A stretch of DNA of 64,000 nucleotides from Lepraria neglecta (GCA_033220425.1 CM065649.1:806001-870000); one strand, 5' to 3'; numbered from the stretch's first letter, positions 21,378 to 32,098 are shown. Numbers and translations: made by a program. The notes: a model not told the origin generated them from the sequence alone.

Positions 21378-22918
21378 ACCAATTCCAGCTAGATCGAGTC
21401 ATGCCGGAGCGCCAGAAGGCGCCGGCGAAGATCCATCTCGCTAAATATATAAAATGCTTTGGGGGGGAGAAAATAAACCAAGGACTCGGCAACGGTCAAT
21501 TGACCCGCTGGAAAATAGGGCTAGAAGAGGAGAGCAATGACGGCGAAGACGGAGACGGCCGAAAAGGCGGACGAGAGCTCTGAGGGCGAAGACGACGACG
21601 GCACCCAAGGATCAAAGGCCACGACAAACAAAGAAAAAGATGCATGATTGGCAGAATAAGCCGCTGCCATCAAAGAGCTGAAGAAGGGGAAGAAAGCCAA
21701 GGTAGAAAGCAGACGTCGTCGCTAATAGAAACGGCTTGTTTCAGGTACAACTGTCAGAAATATCGATGCACTTCTCACCTCAGATACTGTGACATGGATA
21801 CGCTCCCAGCTCAAGTGCTTGTCGGTCTCATAACTTGCTAGCTCAAATCCAAGTGCTTTTATTTGATACTGGGCTCCAAATAATGATGCTGGCAGGCTGC
21901 ATTGTCTATTTGATCGTCACCACTGATTTACAGACGCGAAAGAGGTGGGACCTGTGGCCATACGTGTTTCCCAATGTGTCCGGAGACCCTTATTGGGCAG
22001 GAAAAACAAACTCCAAGTCATGGGGTCCCGCGGACAGCAGCACATTCAGCGCTAAGAAGAGGTCCCAGGAGGCCGAGGTCGAAGAAGGCGAAGTCAATCC
22101 TGTTTCGGCCACAAAGGAGGTCAGTCTTGCGACGCTGTTTCCAGGAGGGCAGCAAGATTCTGCCGCCATATACCGACCTGGACGTTCCGAAGACGCACAC
22201 GTCCTGCGGTAGAATAATGAAGACTATGCCTGAATTCGCCGAAAATGATGCCGATACCGGTACTACAGCCCATTTTCGAAGATGGCTCCGGCGAAATTGA
22301 AAATCGAAGTACAGCAAAACAAAGACGCGGCGACGGAGGAGGAGGACGAAGGCTCCGCAAAAAGGAATCAGAAAGTGGAGGATTCCAAGGTTGGCAAGAA
22401 GTTGGTGCGTATGGAGATTGGGAGACTTAATGAGGAGCTGGGAGGGGATGATATATGATTACCGGAACTGTATCGTGCGCAACATTGAAGAAAGAGGTCG
22501 AAGAAAAGTTGAAAACAGAGGGAAAAGAGATTGCATTTTACAGGCAACAACACGGAAGCACCCTCAACGTTCTTGATTGTCTGAGCAAGTTCGTCAAATC
22601 GGCTAGATCGAAGCTGAAAGCTGATCTTCAGGAAGAATTCAACGCCGGCGACGACTAGACCAACGAAGACAAAGATGCCAAACTGGCGGGGCAAGGAGCC
22701 GTCGTGAAGCTGAAGAAGGGGGAAACGGCCACGGGCAAAGAGCAAACATAGCAGTGATTCATGACTTTGAGCAATGAGCATGCCAAAATGATGAGGTCTT
22801 GAGCAAGCAAACTGTCGAAATAGTTGGACTTTAAGCTGCGAAGCTGCCACGGCCTTGAGCTCGGTTCTGTGATTTCGCGCGGCTGGCTACGGTGATTTTG
22901 TCAGCCGTGTTGTAATTG

Positions 22919-23491
22919 ATGGCGACGATGATGGTGCCAGATAGCTGCGCCTTGATCTACATAAAAAATACCAAACATCTACCACTAACAACGACGACCA
23001 GTCCTTTTCTTCCCGAATCTTTCTTCGTCAGCAGAAAGCGCAAGCTGGCATATGACACTACTGCCGAGGATGGAGACATTCTGAGCGATGCCGATAAGCA
23101 GGCTGGTAAGAAGACACAAATGAGAGCCTCAATCAAGAAAGTCGAAGCTACGCAGTCGGAGAAGAGCAACTTTCTCGGTAAAATTGGCGTGCTCAACAGC
23201 CAAGTGACCGTATTGAAGGGCAAGGCTTCCACAGCGGAGTACGAGCTTAATACAATAAAGAAGAAAACGGCGTCGGCTGCAAGATTGGAGAAAAAGTTGG
23301 AAGGTTTGGAGGAAGGGAAAAAGCTGTACGATGAGATCGCCGGAGATGTCATGAATCATAGCAACGCTGCCCAGAAGGTCTTGGAGGCAAGGGAGAAGTA
23401 CATCAATGAGGAACTCTCAGATCATGGAGAGATGATACTGGACTACGACTCCGATTATTGCTACGATAACGACGCTACTTGTGGAATGTAA
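22919..23491 (+). CDS. Orphan coiled-coil ORF
   Basis: The stretch from about residue 40 (RKRKLAYDTTAEDGDIL) onward is Lys/Glu/Ala-rich with heptad-like spacing of Leu and Ile (SNFLGKIGVLNSQVTVLKGK, LEKKLEGLEEGKKLYDEIAG), i.e. a predicted coiled coil, ending in an Asp/Tyr-rich tail. The first ~38 residues read like non-coding sequence, so the true start or a splice site may lie near 23030. No family recognised. Confidence 0.35.
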   Translation: MATMMVPDSCALIYIKNTKHLPLTTTTSPFLPESFFVSRKRKLAYDTTAEDGDILSDADKQAGKKTQMRASIKKVEATQSEKSNFLGKIGVLNSQVTVLKGKASTAEYELNTIKKKTASAARLEKKLEGLEEGKKLYDEIAGDVMNHSNAAQKVLEAREKYINEELSDHGEMILDYDSDYCYDNDATCGM

Positions 23492-23870
23492 GTCGACTCC
23501 TACGCTGCTGAAAACCGTAAGTCCGCATTCTTAGAAGGCATCTTCCTGCACGAGACGTTGGACGAGAGACTAGTAATGATAGAAAGGGATTGGTGAAGGT
23601 TATGCTTCCGCGGATGGATGTGACTGAGGAACCGCGGAAGAATTTTGTGAGGAGGAAGCCGCCAAAGGTGCTATTTGTGGCTTAGGGCTCCTCTTCCGAC
23701 GACGAGGACGTGGACGACTCCGAAGAGAACTAGACCGAAGGCGATGAAGACGAAGACGAAGACACAATCGGTGTAGCGCAAAACCTACACCCTATACCCA
23801 GAGCCTCCGTCAGCACGGAACAGACATTAGCAAGTTCGCCTAACGAGGAGAGTGAAAGCTTCTAGGCGAG

Positions 23871-25138
23871 CCACAGCTCTTCCAGCCAGCAAGATAGGTG
23901 CCCCGAAACTCGCATACGCCACTCGCCGACATTGGCTGCGCTTCTTTCTACGGCACATTCTTTTGCGCTAAAGCTTTGTGAAGAGAAAGTGGGGGGAAAA
24001 GATTCTTTAATTAGGTCCAGAAGGGTTAGGGTTTCACGTTCTCGAGGCAGACAGAGTGAATGACTGGAAGCATTCTGGCTGCGCTATAGGGATGACTCTG
24101 TCTAAAGCAGAAGGAGGCTCTTGTCCTTGATAATTCTGCGTCGGAGGGGGCCGGTGGTGGAGAAATGGATCCAAGTAGTGGAGGGCATAATGGTGGAAGG
24201 TCTGCGCGGTCGTATCCATGGGGGAGAAGAGATATGACGGTATGATTCTCTTCATCCGGTCTGCCGGGTCCGGCTTGGCCGGGTTCCTGCTCTCAAATAG
24301 ATAAGGTAGTCGGGAGGGAGGGAGGATGTCCGATGCAAGATCATCTCACAGGAGGTCATAGCGTAACCCGAGCAAATGTTAGCCGCATAATGAAGAAGCG
24401 GCTCTTCGATCTGATGGCTGATATTTAGTGGAGATGATTACTGCATCTGATTTCCTAAACAATGTTGTCGTTGAGATAGACTTTGACGTGTGGGGGTTAC
24501 AATCCCACGTATGTCTTGTCCTGGAAGAGTAGCTCCACAAATCGGACTGACATCTCAATCAGTCAGTTATTGCAAGCCTCTATCTTGAGATGTCGATAAG
24601 TTGGCGTGGGACGATGTTGAAGGGCACACCGACCTACACTTCGGGCGCCTGTACTGCTCGGCCATCGAATAAAAGCCTGCAGCGTGGATTCTCGATGAGG
24701 GAGCAATGTAGCAGATCGGAGGGTACTAATCCACGGAGCAAGCCACTATCTGCCTGAATATCCGCCGTGGAGCTGCACAATGCTCCGTTGTTTGGGCATA
24801 GGTTGTCATACCGCCTGCTTCACCCTCGCCAGTAAATTTGCCCCAAACCCTTTTTGGTAAGCGAACATGGTGTTGGTTTTTGATTGACCGTCTATCGAAA
24901 AGCTGTTGAATTGCTATCTTGAAGAGCGAAAGTTGTAGCGTTCTAGGGGTATCAGCCCATACATCCTGACTTTTTACTCTACCGTGTACTCCCCATCTAT
25001 CCCCCATCTATCCTCTAATAAGAACCTCCCAATAAAACTCGTGTCTTTATGTCTCCATTCTACCCCACCCACTTGCCTTTCATCATCTTTGAACATCTGT
25101 TGAAGCCCACCAAACCACCGAGTTCAGACGCGTTGAAC
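23871..25138. other. 1.27-kb intergenic region
   Basis: Contains no convincing frame. It includes the 3' flank of the dehydrogenase at 25139. I looked for tRNA-like sequence and inverted repeats and saw none with clear ends. Confidence 0.35.
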
Positions 25139-26311
25139 TCAGCAAATCTCCCCCAACGGCCCAAACCCGTTAACCATCTTCCTCGTCTCCAAAACAGGCG
25201 TAAGCAAGCACCCTCTCTCCAGCGCACTCCTCACATTCTCCACAACCAGCACCTCCATCTTCGTCTGCGTCTCCACAGTCGCAGTCCCCACATGCGGCAG
25301 CAGCACACAATGTTCATTCGCAATCAAGCCCGGGTGTATCTCCGGTTCCCACTCATGCACATCTAGTCCTGCGCCCCATACTTTCCCTTCTTCCAGTGCT
25401 TGTACCAGTGCATCTTCGTTGACGATTGGGCCGCGGGCGGTGTTGACTAGAACGACGCCCGTTTTCATCATGGCGAATTCTCTGTACGATATCAGGCCTC
25501 GGGTGGACGCGTTGAGGGGCAGGTGCACGCTTATGACGTCGCTCGTTCGTAGTAGTTCTTCGAAACTGACGTATTTTGCGCCTGTAAGGTTCATTTGCTC
25601 GGGCACACATGAGCGATTATGGTATTGAACATGTAGACCGAAGGGTTGGGCGCGCCGTGCGACTGCTGTACCGATCCCGCCCATTCCTAGTATTCCTAGC
25701 GTCTTGCCTTCAGGTTCATGCGTCAGGCCCATATGGCCTCGCCACTTGCCGGCGCGGAGAGCGGTGTAGGGTATGTGTATGCGGCGGAGGGCGCCTAGGA
25801 TGAGGAACATGGCTGTGTCAGCGCTGCAGGCATTGACAGCACCAGGAGTGTTGGAGACGGATATGCCTCGTGCTGCGCAAGCATGGGCGTCTATGGAATC
25901 GTAGCCTGCGCCATTGTGTGACACGAATTTGAGACTGGAGGGGAGGGCGTCGACGAGTTCTTGATCGAAGCGTCCTGTGATCTGTTGTGGAAAAAGCAAT
26001 TCTCTTAGCATTTCTTCAGCTTGGCCATTTGTGGGGGATTGTGTAGCGACTCACCTGAGTTGAGTCGTATGTTCTTGAGATCGCCAGTACTCCATCATAG
26101 ACACCCGCTCTGCAATCGTTGAGGAATTGCTCTCGAGTGCCATGATTGACTTGCTGTTCATTTCGCATAGTCAGCAATCTGCAATCTTGGGTGGGAAGAT
26201 CGTCTTACGCGCAGCTCCGCTATCTTGCTCAAGGAGTTCCACTCATTATGAGCAAGAACAACCTCTCCGAGGAGCAGGACAATGGGTTTTACTACCTCGT
26301 CTGGCAACATG
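25139..26311 (-). CDS. D-isomer-specific 2-hydroxyacid dehydrogenase (glyoxylate/hydroxypyruvate reductase-like, 347 aa)
   Basis: NAD(P)H-dependent reductase of 2-oxoacids. Three exons: 26311-26210, 26154-26056, 25981-25139, both introns phase 0. The joined N-terminus reads MLPDEVVKPIVLLLGE ... LSKIAELR-QVNHGTREQF ... SRTYDSTQ-ITGRFDQEL, matching fungal Gor1-type proteins, which supports the splicing. The Rossmann motif GILGMGGIGTAVARR is intact. The catalytic triad is present: Arg in NTARGPIVNEDA, Glu in DVHEWEPEIH, His in LLPHVGTATVET. HNGAGYDSID is the conserved substrate-side block. Likely roles are glyoxylate reduction to glycolate or hydroxypyruvate reduction; which one cannot be told from sequence alone. 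The 25-bp-shifted upstream ATG (MIIFFEC...) is less family-like. Confidence 0.92.
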
Positions 26312-26977
26312 TTGAATGCAGCGGCAACGGGAAGGTTCCTACTACATTCAAAGAAAATTATCATCAAATCACCCTTCTTCTTAGCTCAGCAGAATCGATG
26401 ATGACGAGGCGCCCGAGATCCATTATGCATTCCTTGTACATTGGGGTATTCTCCGAGCCTGCAGCGATTGTCAGGCTAGATGGCACGAGAATTCCCAGGA
26501 CTGGGATCGAGGAGCTATCCGCTGGTAGAATAGTCATTGATAGAGTGTCGGCGGAAACGGGAATTCATTTCCTGATCCCTCCGGCACATTGGATGCGTGG
26601 GCTCCGCGGGGTGCAGGCAGGCGGTCACTTATCCCGTTGCCATTTGGGTTGTCTTAGGTGAAGTGTGGGCGTGGCAGACGGCTGATTGGGTCAGATTAGG
26701 TGGTCTATCAAACGGTCCAACGACCCTGATCTGACCCTAAGACGAATGAAGCGGGACCCGGCGGAGCTGTCTAATTTCGATCGGCACCCTTAAATCCGGC
26801 CTTTACTCTTCCTACCCGCTTCCCCGTCCGATCTGGTATTCAAATCGTGCTCGAGTAAGTCGAGTTCAGAAATGTCATGTTTAGAAGGAGTTAGCCGGCC
26901 GAGATCAACGCGTCGAATGAGGGTTGGCAGCTGTCATGCCTTCTAAAACTCCCCCATTCTAAGCCTTCAACCCCACA
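26312..26977. other. Intergenic region between two dehydrogenase genes
   Basis: 666 bp; promoter side of the 2-hydroxyacid dehydrogenase and 3' side of the broken short-chain dehydrogenase. A short inverted repeat lies around 26690-26745 (GGTCAGATTAGG.../...CTGATCTGACC). A plus-strand frame through 26661 is antisense to the dehydrogenase exon and is not credible. Confidence 0.4.
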
Positions 26978-27873
26978 CTAACGTCCCATCCAGCCTCCAT
27001 CCATAGTCAAAGTCTCGCTAGAAACATATTGAGACGCCTCGTAGGCTAGGAAAACAACCGGCCCCCTGAAATTGTTAGGCACACCCCAGGGGCCCGCCGG
27101 AATTCCGCCTAAAATACTCTTCGCCCGATCTGCATCTTCCATCAATGCCCTGTTCATCTCCGTAGCAATGTATCCTGGCGCGATAGCGTTGACAGATATC
27201 CCTTTGCCTGCCATTCGTTCGATAGAGCCTTCGTAAGCTGTGCTACCCCGCCTTTGGATGCAGCTTATGCAGGAACGGTTAACCCGCCTTGGAAATATAG
27301 TAGAGATACCACGTTGATAATTGAGCCCTTCTGCCTGCAGGACTGGGTTTGTGTTCGAGCATGTGAGCTCCAACATCGCGGCAGAGGGTGAAGACTGTAG
27401 TTTGATTGACTTGTAGAACCTGTTTAGAGTGAGTATGCTTCAAGTGATAGTCTCTGGACGTATAAACCTCGTTCCAGTCCTCCAGTGGGAATTGATGGCT
27501 GGGATGCCTCCTCTGAACGCCAGCACAATTGAGAAGAATGTCTATCTTGTGTCCATCTTTCAGAATAGCAGGCACAAGAGCCGTGACGAATGCCGATGAA
27601 GACAGATCAGCCTCATGAATGCTCGCTGTTCGACCCAATTTCTCGACCGCATGCTTAGTCGTATCAGCTGTGGGGTCTCGCTAGATACACCTTGCTTAGA
27701 ACGGTTATCTTTGTTTGCTGCCAGGAAATTTTTACTTGAACCAGAATAATGTCTGCGCCGGCTTCGGCCAGGGCGAATATCATTGCTTGATCTATGCCAC
27801 GTGTTCCTCCCGTAACTAGGGCTGTCTGTTCTTGGAGTTGAAACATCGAGGCAATGGATGCTGAGGCTGCCAT
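26978..27873 (-). pseudogene. Broken short-chain dehydrogenase/reductase
   Basis: SDR-family oxidoreductase related to fungal 2-deoxy-D-gluconate 3-dehydrogenase-like proteins. Exons 27873-27736, 27680-27468 and 27419-26978 join in frame ([20 protein letters not shown]). Recognisable parts are ALVTGGTRGI (cofactor loop), [24 protein letters not shown] and the C-terminal MDGGWMGR. It is damaged. The third Gly of TGGTRGIG reads Asp. A one-base loss near 27328 and another near 27212 shift the frame. The catalytic Tyr of AYAASKGG is a TAA (27265-27267). The first change is G-to-A, the type RIP makes; the two losses are in short G runs and could be sequencing error. Element E inserted 75 bp upstream of the start codon. 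Confidence 0.82.
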
Positions 27874-28546
27874 GATGTGGAAGGATTTAGTGTTTGCTAG
27901 AGGGAGTTGAAAACGCGTGGAGGCTGTCAACGAGGAAGGTTGGCCTTACCGTCGATTGCAGAACCATTGGCGCATAATTTTGGGGGGGCGCTCCGGGGGG
28001 GTATCGATTATATTGACCGCACCGGCGCCAGGTCCTAATGCAGGCCAAGATGCGCCGTTTCTCCGCTAGTTATTCCTCATATAATTTAGGTGAGTAAATA
28101 CGGAGAAGACGCGTCTTGTTAGTAAATACCTCGCCGCCGCCTGTGCATCGTCTCCTTTCTACCAAATTTCCTACCGCGCTGACGATTCCTACCTATAGTA
28201 CCTATCTACCACCGCTATTTGCCCCCGTCCCGCCCTCCCAGCTACCTACTATACTACCCCTATAGCACATATCTTCAGGGCCCTGCCTGACGTCGCTGTC
28301 GCCTGGGAAAAGCTCTTTAATCCTACCGAGTTGCAGACCTGGAAGCCTAAGCAGTACGATACCTTTTGGCCTTACGCCACCAATTTTTGGTCCCACAGGC
28401 GCTCCACCCCTCTCACCGACACCTAGGGCGGGGGCCGAACATTATACTATTACTGTTGCCTATATCGCAAGGAGCAGGCTAAGAGTAAGGGCGCTGGTAA
28501 GCGGAAGAAGACTATCTGTAGCCCCCCCTGCGGAAAAAAAATCCAG

Positions 28547-28750
28547 GTGGTTACTATTTGGGACGCTGGCGTACCCTGCAGATATGAGATTTCAGGCTAC
28601 AGTAACGTCCCTGAGCATAATCATACTATAGACGACCTAGACGCTATTAAGCGGAACCAGCGTATTAAGGATGTTGTCGCTGCTAGTGTCCAAGACGGTT
28701 TCCGCCCCGCTGAGACTGCTGATATAGTTAAGGCCTCCCAACTGCCCTGA
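28547..28750 (+). pseudogene. MULE transposase, N-terminal DNA-binding fragment
   Basis: Open fragment with a His-rich block EISGYSNVPEHNHTIDDLD, resembling the zinc-binding FAR1/WRKY-GCM1-like end of fungal MULE transposases. The upstream sequence (28270-28430) encodes further related text (LQTWKPKQYDTFWPYATNFW) but is separated by a stop. Confidence 0.6.
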
Positions 28751-29014
28751 GGCCGCCGCAGAGCTCACTACCGCCGGAGGCACCTATTTCGAGCGCTAGG
28801 ACGTTATTAATACAGGCCTAAAGTGGAAGAAGTTATACCTAGACCACCGCTTTCTAGGCCCGCGTTTTTAGATGCTGGATCAGTGGCAAGCTTGCGCGGA
28901 ATGGGCGGAAGCAGCAAGTGCCCAAAGGCGGAACCCCTTCTACAGTACTAATTTTAGTGATAGTAAGGGTATCTAGTTTAGAATATTACTGTAATTAGGC
29001 AGGCAGATAAATTC

Positions 29015-29389
29015 TTGACCCACGGTACTATTTGGGCGGCGGAACACCGCGTTAATATCCTCAGACTACAGGGGTACCTGACCCTAATGGACTCCACCTA
29101 TGATACTAATTGGCTTGGGTGGTATCTCTACACTATAGCGGTCCGCGATAAGTCAGGATCTTGGCGCCTATATATCTATCTCCTGGCGGAGACGGAGGAT
29201 GGCGATATCCTAGCAGAGGCGTTTCAGGTGGTTAAAAAATGGTGTAGTGGGCGCGGTAGCTGGCGACTCCGCTATATGCTAACTGATGATTCCGCCGCTG
29301 AGCAGCGCGCTGTCTGCCTAGCTTTCCAGGGGTTAGAAGAGGGTGTAACAGAGATATCCTACCTACTCTGCGTATTCCATTCCGAGTAG
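29015..29389 (+). pseudogene. MULE transposase core fragment
   Basis: A 124-codon open stretch holding two conserved blocks of fungal MULE transposases: LTLMDSTYDTNWLGW (first catalytic Asp) and RYMLTDDSAAEQRAV (second catalytic Asp), ending LLCVFHSE just before a TAG. The downstream coding text continues to about 30250, broken by stops. Confidence 0.7.
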
Positions 29390-30253
29390 ACTCTTAAGCG
29401 CAATTTCAGCGGACCTCGCTATAAAAGGACCTACCAATACCTCCGTTCCGCCCTCCGCTACCGCAAGACTGGGGCGGGTGTTAAGGAATCAATAAGGCTA
29501 GTAATTAACGCTGCCCCGGAGGAGAAACAAAGCTATATATACAGGGAATAGTGGGTGATAAGACAACAGTAGGCGCTAGGTTACCGTACTTTTTCGCCTC
29601 TCCTCCTGCAAATTATAACAACCTCGCCTATAGAGGGCTACCATTCCTACCTGAAAGGCAAGGGTACTAAGACCCTAATATCTAGATTCACCTTGGAGGG
29701 GATCGCTAAGTACGCTGACGCTATTAATAAAGAATGGGACCTGAAGGCCTCTGTAGCGGAACGCAAGTTCCGCTCGACAATCCTCCCCTAGGTAGCGGAG
29801 TACCCCCATTTGTAGAAGCTTCCAAGCCCTGTACAGGCGCTATTGGTTACGGAAATTGACGCTGCTAATAATCTATTAAGCTCCGCTGACGAACCCCGAG
29901 ACTTAGATAATAAGATTACCTGTGACTGCGAGTTCTACCGCAAATATTAGCTACTGTGTCGAGATATTTGGGTTCAATATATACTAGTTAATACCCTATA
30001 GGAGGAATACTTTACACGCTGGGCGTTTATATAGGAGGACTAGGGCTTCGAGCTCTATAAGGGTATTTCCTCCGAGTACTATACTAGGGATATTAATAGC
30101 GAGGTAGGCGCCCTAGCTCGCCGCCGCCTTGATTTAAGGGAGACCCTAGAGTCGCTGAAAAGTAAGTACTACGACCTGGAGGAGACGGTAACCTAGCTTC
30201 TGCCGGACTTAGCAGATAATATTATAAAGAGATGGGTTGCTCGCCTAGAATAT

Positions 30254-30637
30254 TGTTACGAACCGTGCGTACCGGTATCGTAATTATGGATTGATTCTCA
30301 ATGGGGATGGAGGTGCAACCGTGCAAGAGTATGAAGCAGGCTTCAAGTGATGCTAAGCGGGTCAGTGCCTAGCCTAAGAGATCTATCGCATGTAGTAAAC
30401 AATTGAATAGCAAGTTGAGCACGATGCTCCAAGTGGTGAGCAGTGCTCCGCATATATAGACATACGAAAGTCCGCCAAGCACATCATGAGCGACCGATCG
30501 AACCGCGCTCGTACGCTCACTGCTTAGTTCTGCCAAGCATCCGTCTTGTCCGAGTCGGGCATCGTCCAGTCCGACTCATACTATGATGGGCGCTACGCCC
30601 GTGGGCGCATCCCTGGTCATAGCTCCTGGTCTTAACA
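30254..30637. mobile_element. Solo LTR nested in the MULE
   Basis: A 384-bp sequence starting TGTTACGAACC and ending CTTAACA, i.e. TG...CA with inverted TGTTA/TAACA tips. It is flanked by a perfect 5-bp target duplication AATAT (30249-30253 and 30638-30642). The MULE coding text resumes on the far side. No internal retro-element sequence is present, so it is a solo LTR left by recombination. Family cannot be assigned from the LTR alone; it is younger than the MULE it sits in. Confidence 0.8.
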
Positions 30638-30975
30638 AATATATTACAGGCCCGCTACGCGCAATAGGGATCGCTGACCTGAGGGCAGAGTTATAGGCGC
30701 AGTATAACAAGGCGCGTCTTCTCCGTGTTTACTCACCTAAATTGTATGAGGAATAGCGGAGAAACGGCGCATCTTGGCCTGCAGTAGTGCTTGCGCCGGT
30801 GCGGTCAATATAATCGGGACCTCCGGGTGGGGAAGGCGGGCGAAATGGGCCAAATTTTTGGAAAACCAGCTATATAGCGACGACCAACGCTGCTCCGGGA
30901 GCCTAGTAAACGGGGAATTAAAGCACCTATCCAGCCTTATTAGGCTATAAACTTGGTATATCTAACGCAGCGTCA

Positions 30976-31094
30976 GACAGCCATCGTAAAGGCGATTCTA
31001 CGATTTTTTTGATTTTTTTTGTTGAATCGCGCCAGTTAGGGCTGAAAAGTAAACAAAAAAAATCTGATTTTTAACCCTAATTGCGATGGCTGTC
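30976..31094 (+). repeat. 119-bp MITE-like repeat, copy 1
   Basis: Starts GACAGCCATCG and ends CGATGGCTGTC, an 11-bp perfect terminal inverted repeat around an A/T-rich core with T8 and A8 runs. No coding capacity. The sequence CAGCG occurs on both sides and may be a target duplication. Confidence 0.75.
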
Positions 31095-31409
31095 CAGCGT
31101 TATACTATATATACAAAGTTTATAGCCTAATAGAGCTGGACGAGCCTATTAATTAACCGTTTACTGTAACTTCTATATAGCGTTGGTTATCGCTGTACAG
31201 CTGGTTTTCTAAAAATTTGGCCTATCTCGCGCGCCTTCCCTTACCCCCCCCCCCCCCAAATTCTGATTTTCTAACTGCACGGTGCCAATAGCTCTGAAAT
31301 CTACAGTACATCAATAACGAATACTGCTCCGGGGGCCTAGTAAACAGGGAATTGACGGGCTTGTCTAGCTCTATTAGGCTATTAACTTTATATATACAGT
31401 ACAGCGCTA

Positions 31410-31528
31410 GACAGCCATAGCAAATAGGATTAAAAATCAGATTTTTTTTGTTTACTTTTCAGCCCTAACTGGCGCGATTCAACAAAAAAAATCAAAAAAA
31501 TCATAGAATCACCTTTACGATGGCTGTC
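31410..31528 (-). repeat. 119-bp MITE-like repeat, copy 2 (inverted)
   Basis: Reverse complement of copy 1 at about 90% identity, the same length, with termini GACAGCCATAG and CGATGGCTGTC. Confidence 0.75.
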
Positions 31529-31737
31529 TGACGCTGCGTTAGATATACAAAATTTATAGCCTAATAAGGCTGGATAGGTGTTTTAATTCCCCGTTTGCTA
31601 GGCTCCCGGAGCAGCGTTGGTTGTTACTGTATAGCTGGTTTTCCAAAATTTTGGCCCATTTCGCCCGCCTTCCCTACCCCCGGAGCGCCCCCCAAAATTC
31701 TGATTTCCTCGCGCCAATGGTTCTGCAATCGACGGTA

Positions 31738-32098
31738 GCCCCCGATGTCCCCGATTTGGGTTTCATACTTTCAAAGTTTCGACGTCCATATTGCCTGACT
31801 TTACCTTATCATTGGGACAAGTCGCACGTTCTGCGTCATCATGCTCTCGATTTAGTAATTAAGATGTTAATATTGTCTATGTAATGCTCTATTGCCGATG
31901 CATATGCCGTTCCCATCTATCCATGCAAAACGCAGAGCTTGAATAGACCTCTCCATTGTCAAGGGCCATTAGAAGCCAAGCCTTGCAAGCAATGCAAATC
32001 AAAATCATTTCGTCAATATGCAAATGGTCGGTAGCGAAAAGGGAAAATTTCTCAAGAAATCCATCCATCGAATCATCATTCTACCATCATATCCTTTC
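31738..32098. other. 3' flank of the glyoxal oxidase gene
   Basis: 361 bp between element E and the glyoxal oxidase stop codon; AT-rich, no supported frame. Confidence 0.4.

Larger units (their letters stand above)
20254..23870 (+). other. Region of decaying orphan coding fragments
   Basis: A 3.6-kb stretch where plus-strand frames are short, rich in Lys/Glu/Asp, and interrupted by stops, often TAG where CAG or GAG would fit. Two fragments share a pattern: around 20955-21020 (IYAIIAADLKIRKR) and 21890-21960 (VYLIVTTDLQTRKR). This suggests tandem copies of one ancestral gene. Acidic blocks recur near 21540-21620, 22320-22400 and 23690-23770. I cannot name the family, and no transposon ends were found. 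It most likely represents lineage-specific genes in decay, or a multi-exon gene I failed to assemble. Confidence 0.4.
28001..30820 (+). mobile_element. Degenerate MULE (Hop/FAR1-like) DNA transposon
   Basis: Termini are inverted repeats of about 110 bp: left from 28001 (CGATTATATTGACCGCACCG...) and right to 30820 (...CGGTGCGGTCAATATAATCG), also sharing TTTCTCCGCTA and the ACGGAGAAGACGCG block. A 10-bp target duplication, CTCCGGGGGG/CTCCGGGTGG, flanks it (27991-28000, 30821-30830), as expected of MULEs. The plus-strand interior carries a FAR1-like N-terminal segment (28540-28750, with GYSNVPEHNHTIDD) and a MULE transposase core (29015-29389: LTLMDSTYDTNWLGWYLYTI ... YMLTDDSAAEQRAV ... LLCVFHSE). 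At least four in-frame stops break it, many TAG in Gln/Trp-like positions, consistent with RIP. A solo LTR interrupts its 3' part. Confidence 0.82.
27949..31735. mobile_element. Element E: TA-flanked inverted-repeat DNA element hosting nested insertions
   Basis: Outer termini match perfectly over 25 bp as inverted repeats: CCGTCGATTGCAG... at 27949-27973 and ...CTGCAATCGACGG at 31711-31735. Both are flanked by TA (27947-27948 and 31736-31737), the duplication left by Tc1/mariner-type elements. Similarity continues inward past GGGGGGCGCTCCGGGGG, where a MULE (28001-30820) interrupts the left arm. Removing the MULE leaves about 960 bp, almost all of it inverted repeat, with no transposase gene, so E looks non-autonomous. 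A degraded additional copy of the terminus sits near 31270-31309, suggesting E is itself composite. Confidence 0.75.
30831..31735. repeat. Large imperfect palindrome (right part of element E)
   Basis: The two halves, roughly 30831-31250 and 31320-31735, are inverted copies. Matching blocks include GCGAAATGGGCCAAA / TTTGGCCCATTTCGC, CTGCTCCGGGAGCCTAG / CTAGGCTCCCGGAGCAG and GTATATCTAACGCAGCG / CGCTGCGTTAGATATAC. Each half is again built of two inverted arms around a 119-bp repeat. A run of 15 C lies at the centre (about 31238-31252). Confidence 0.8.
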
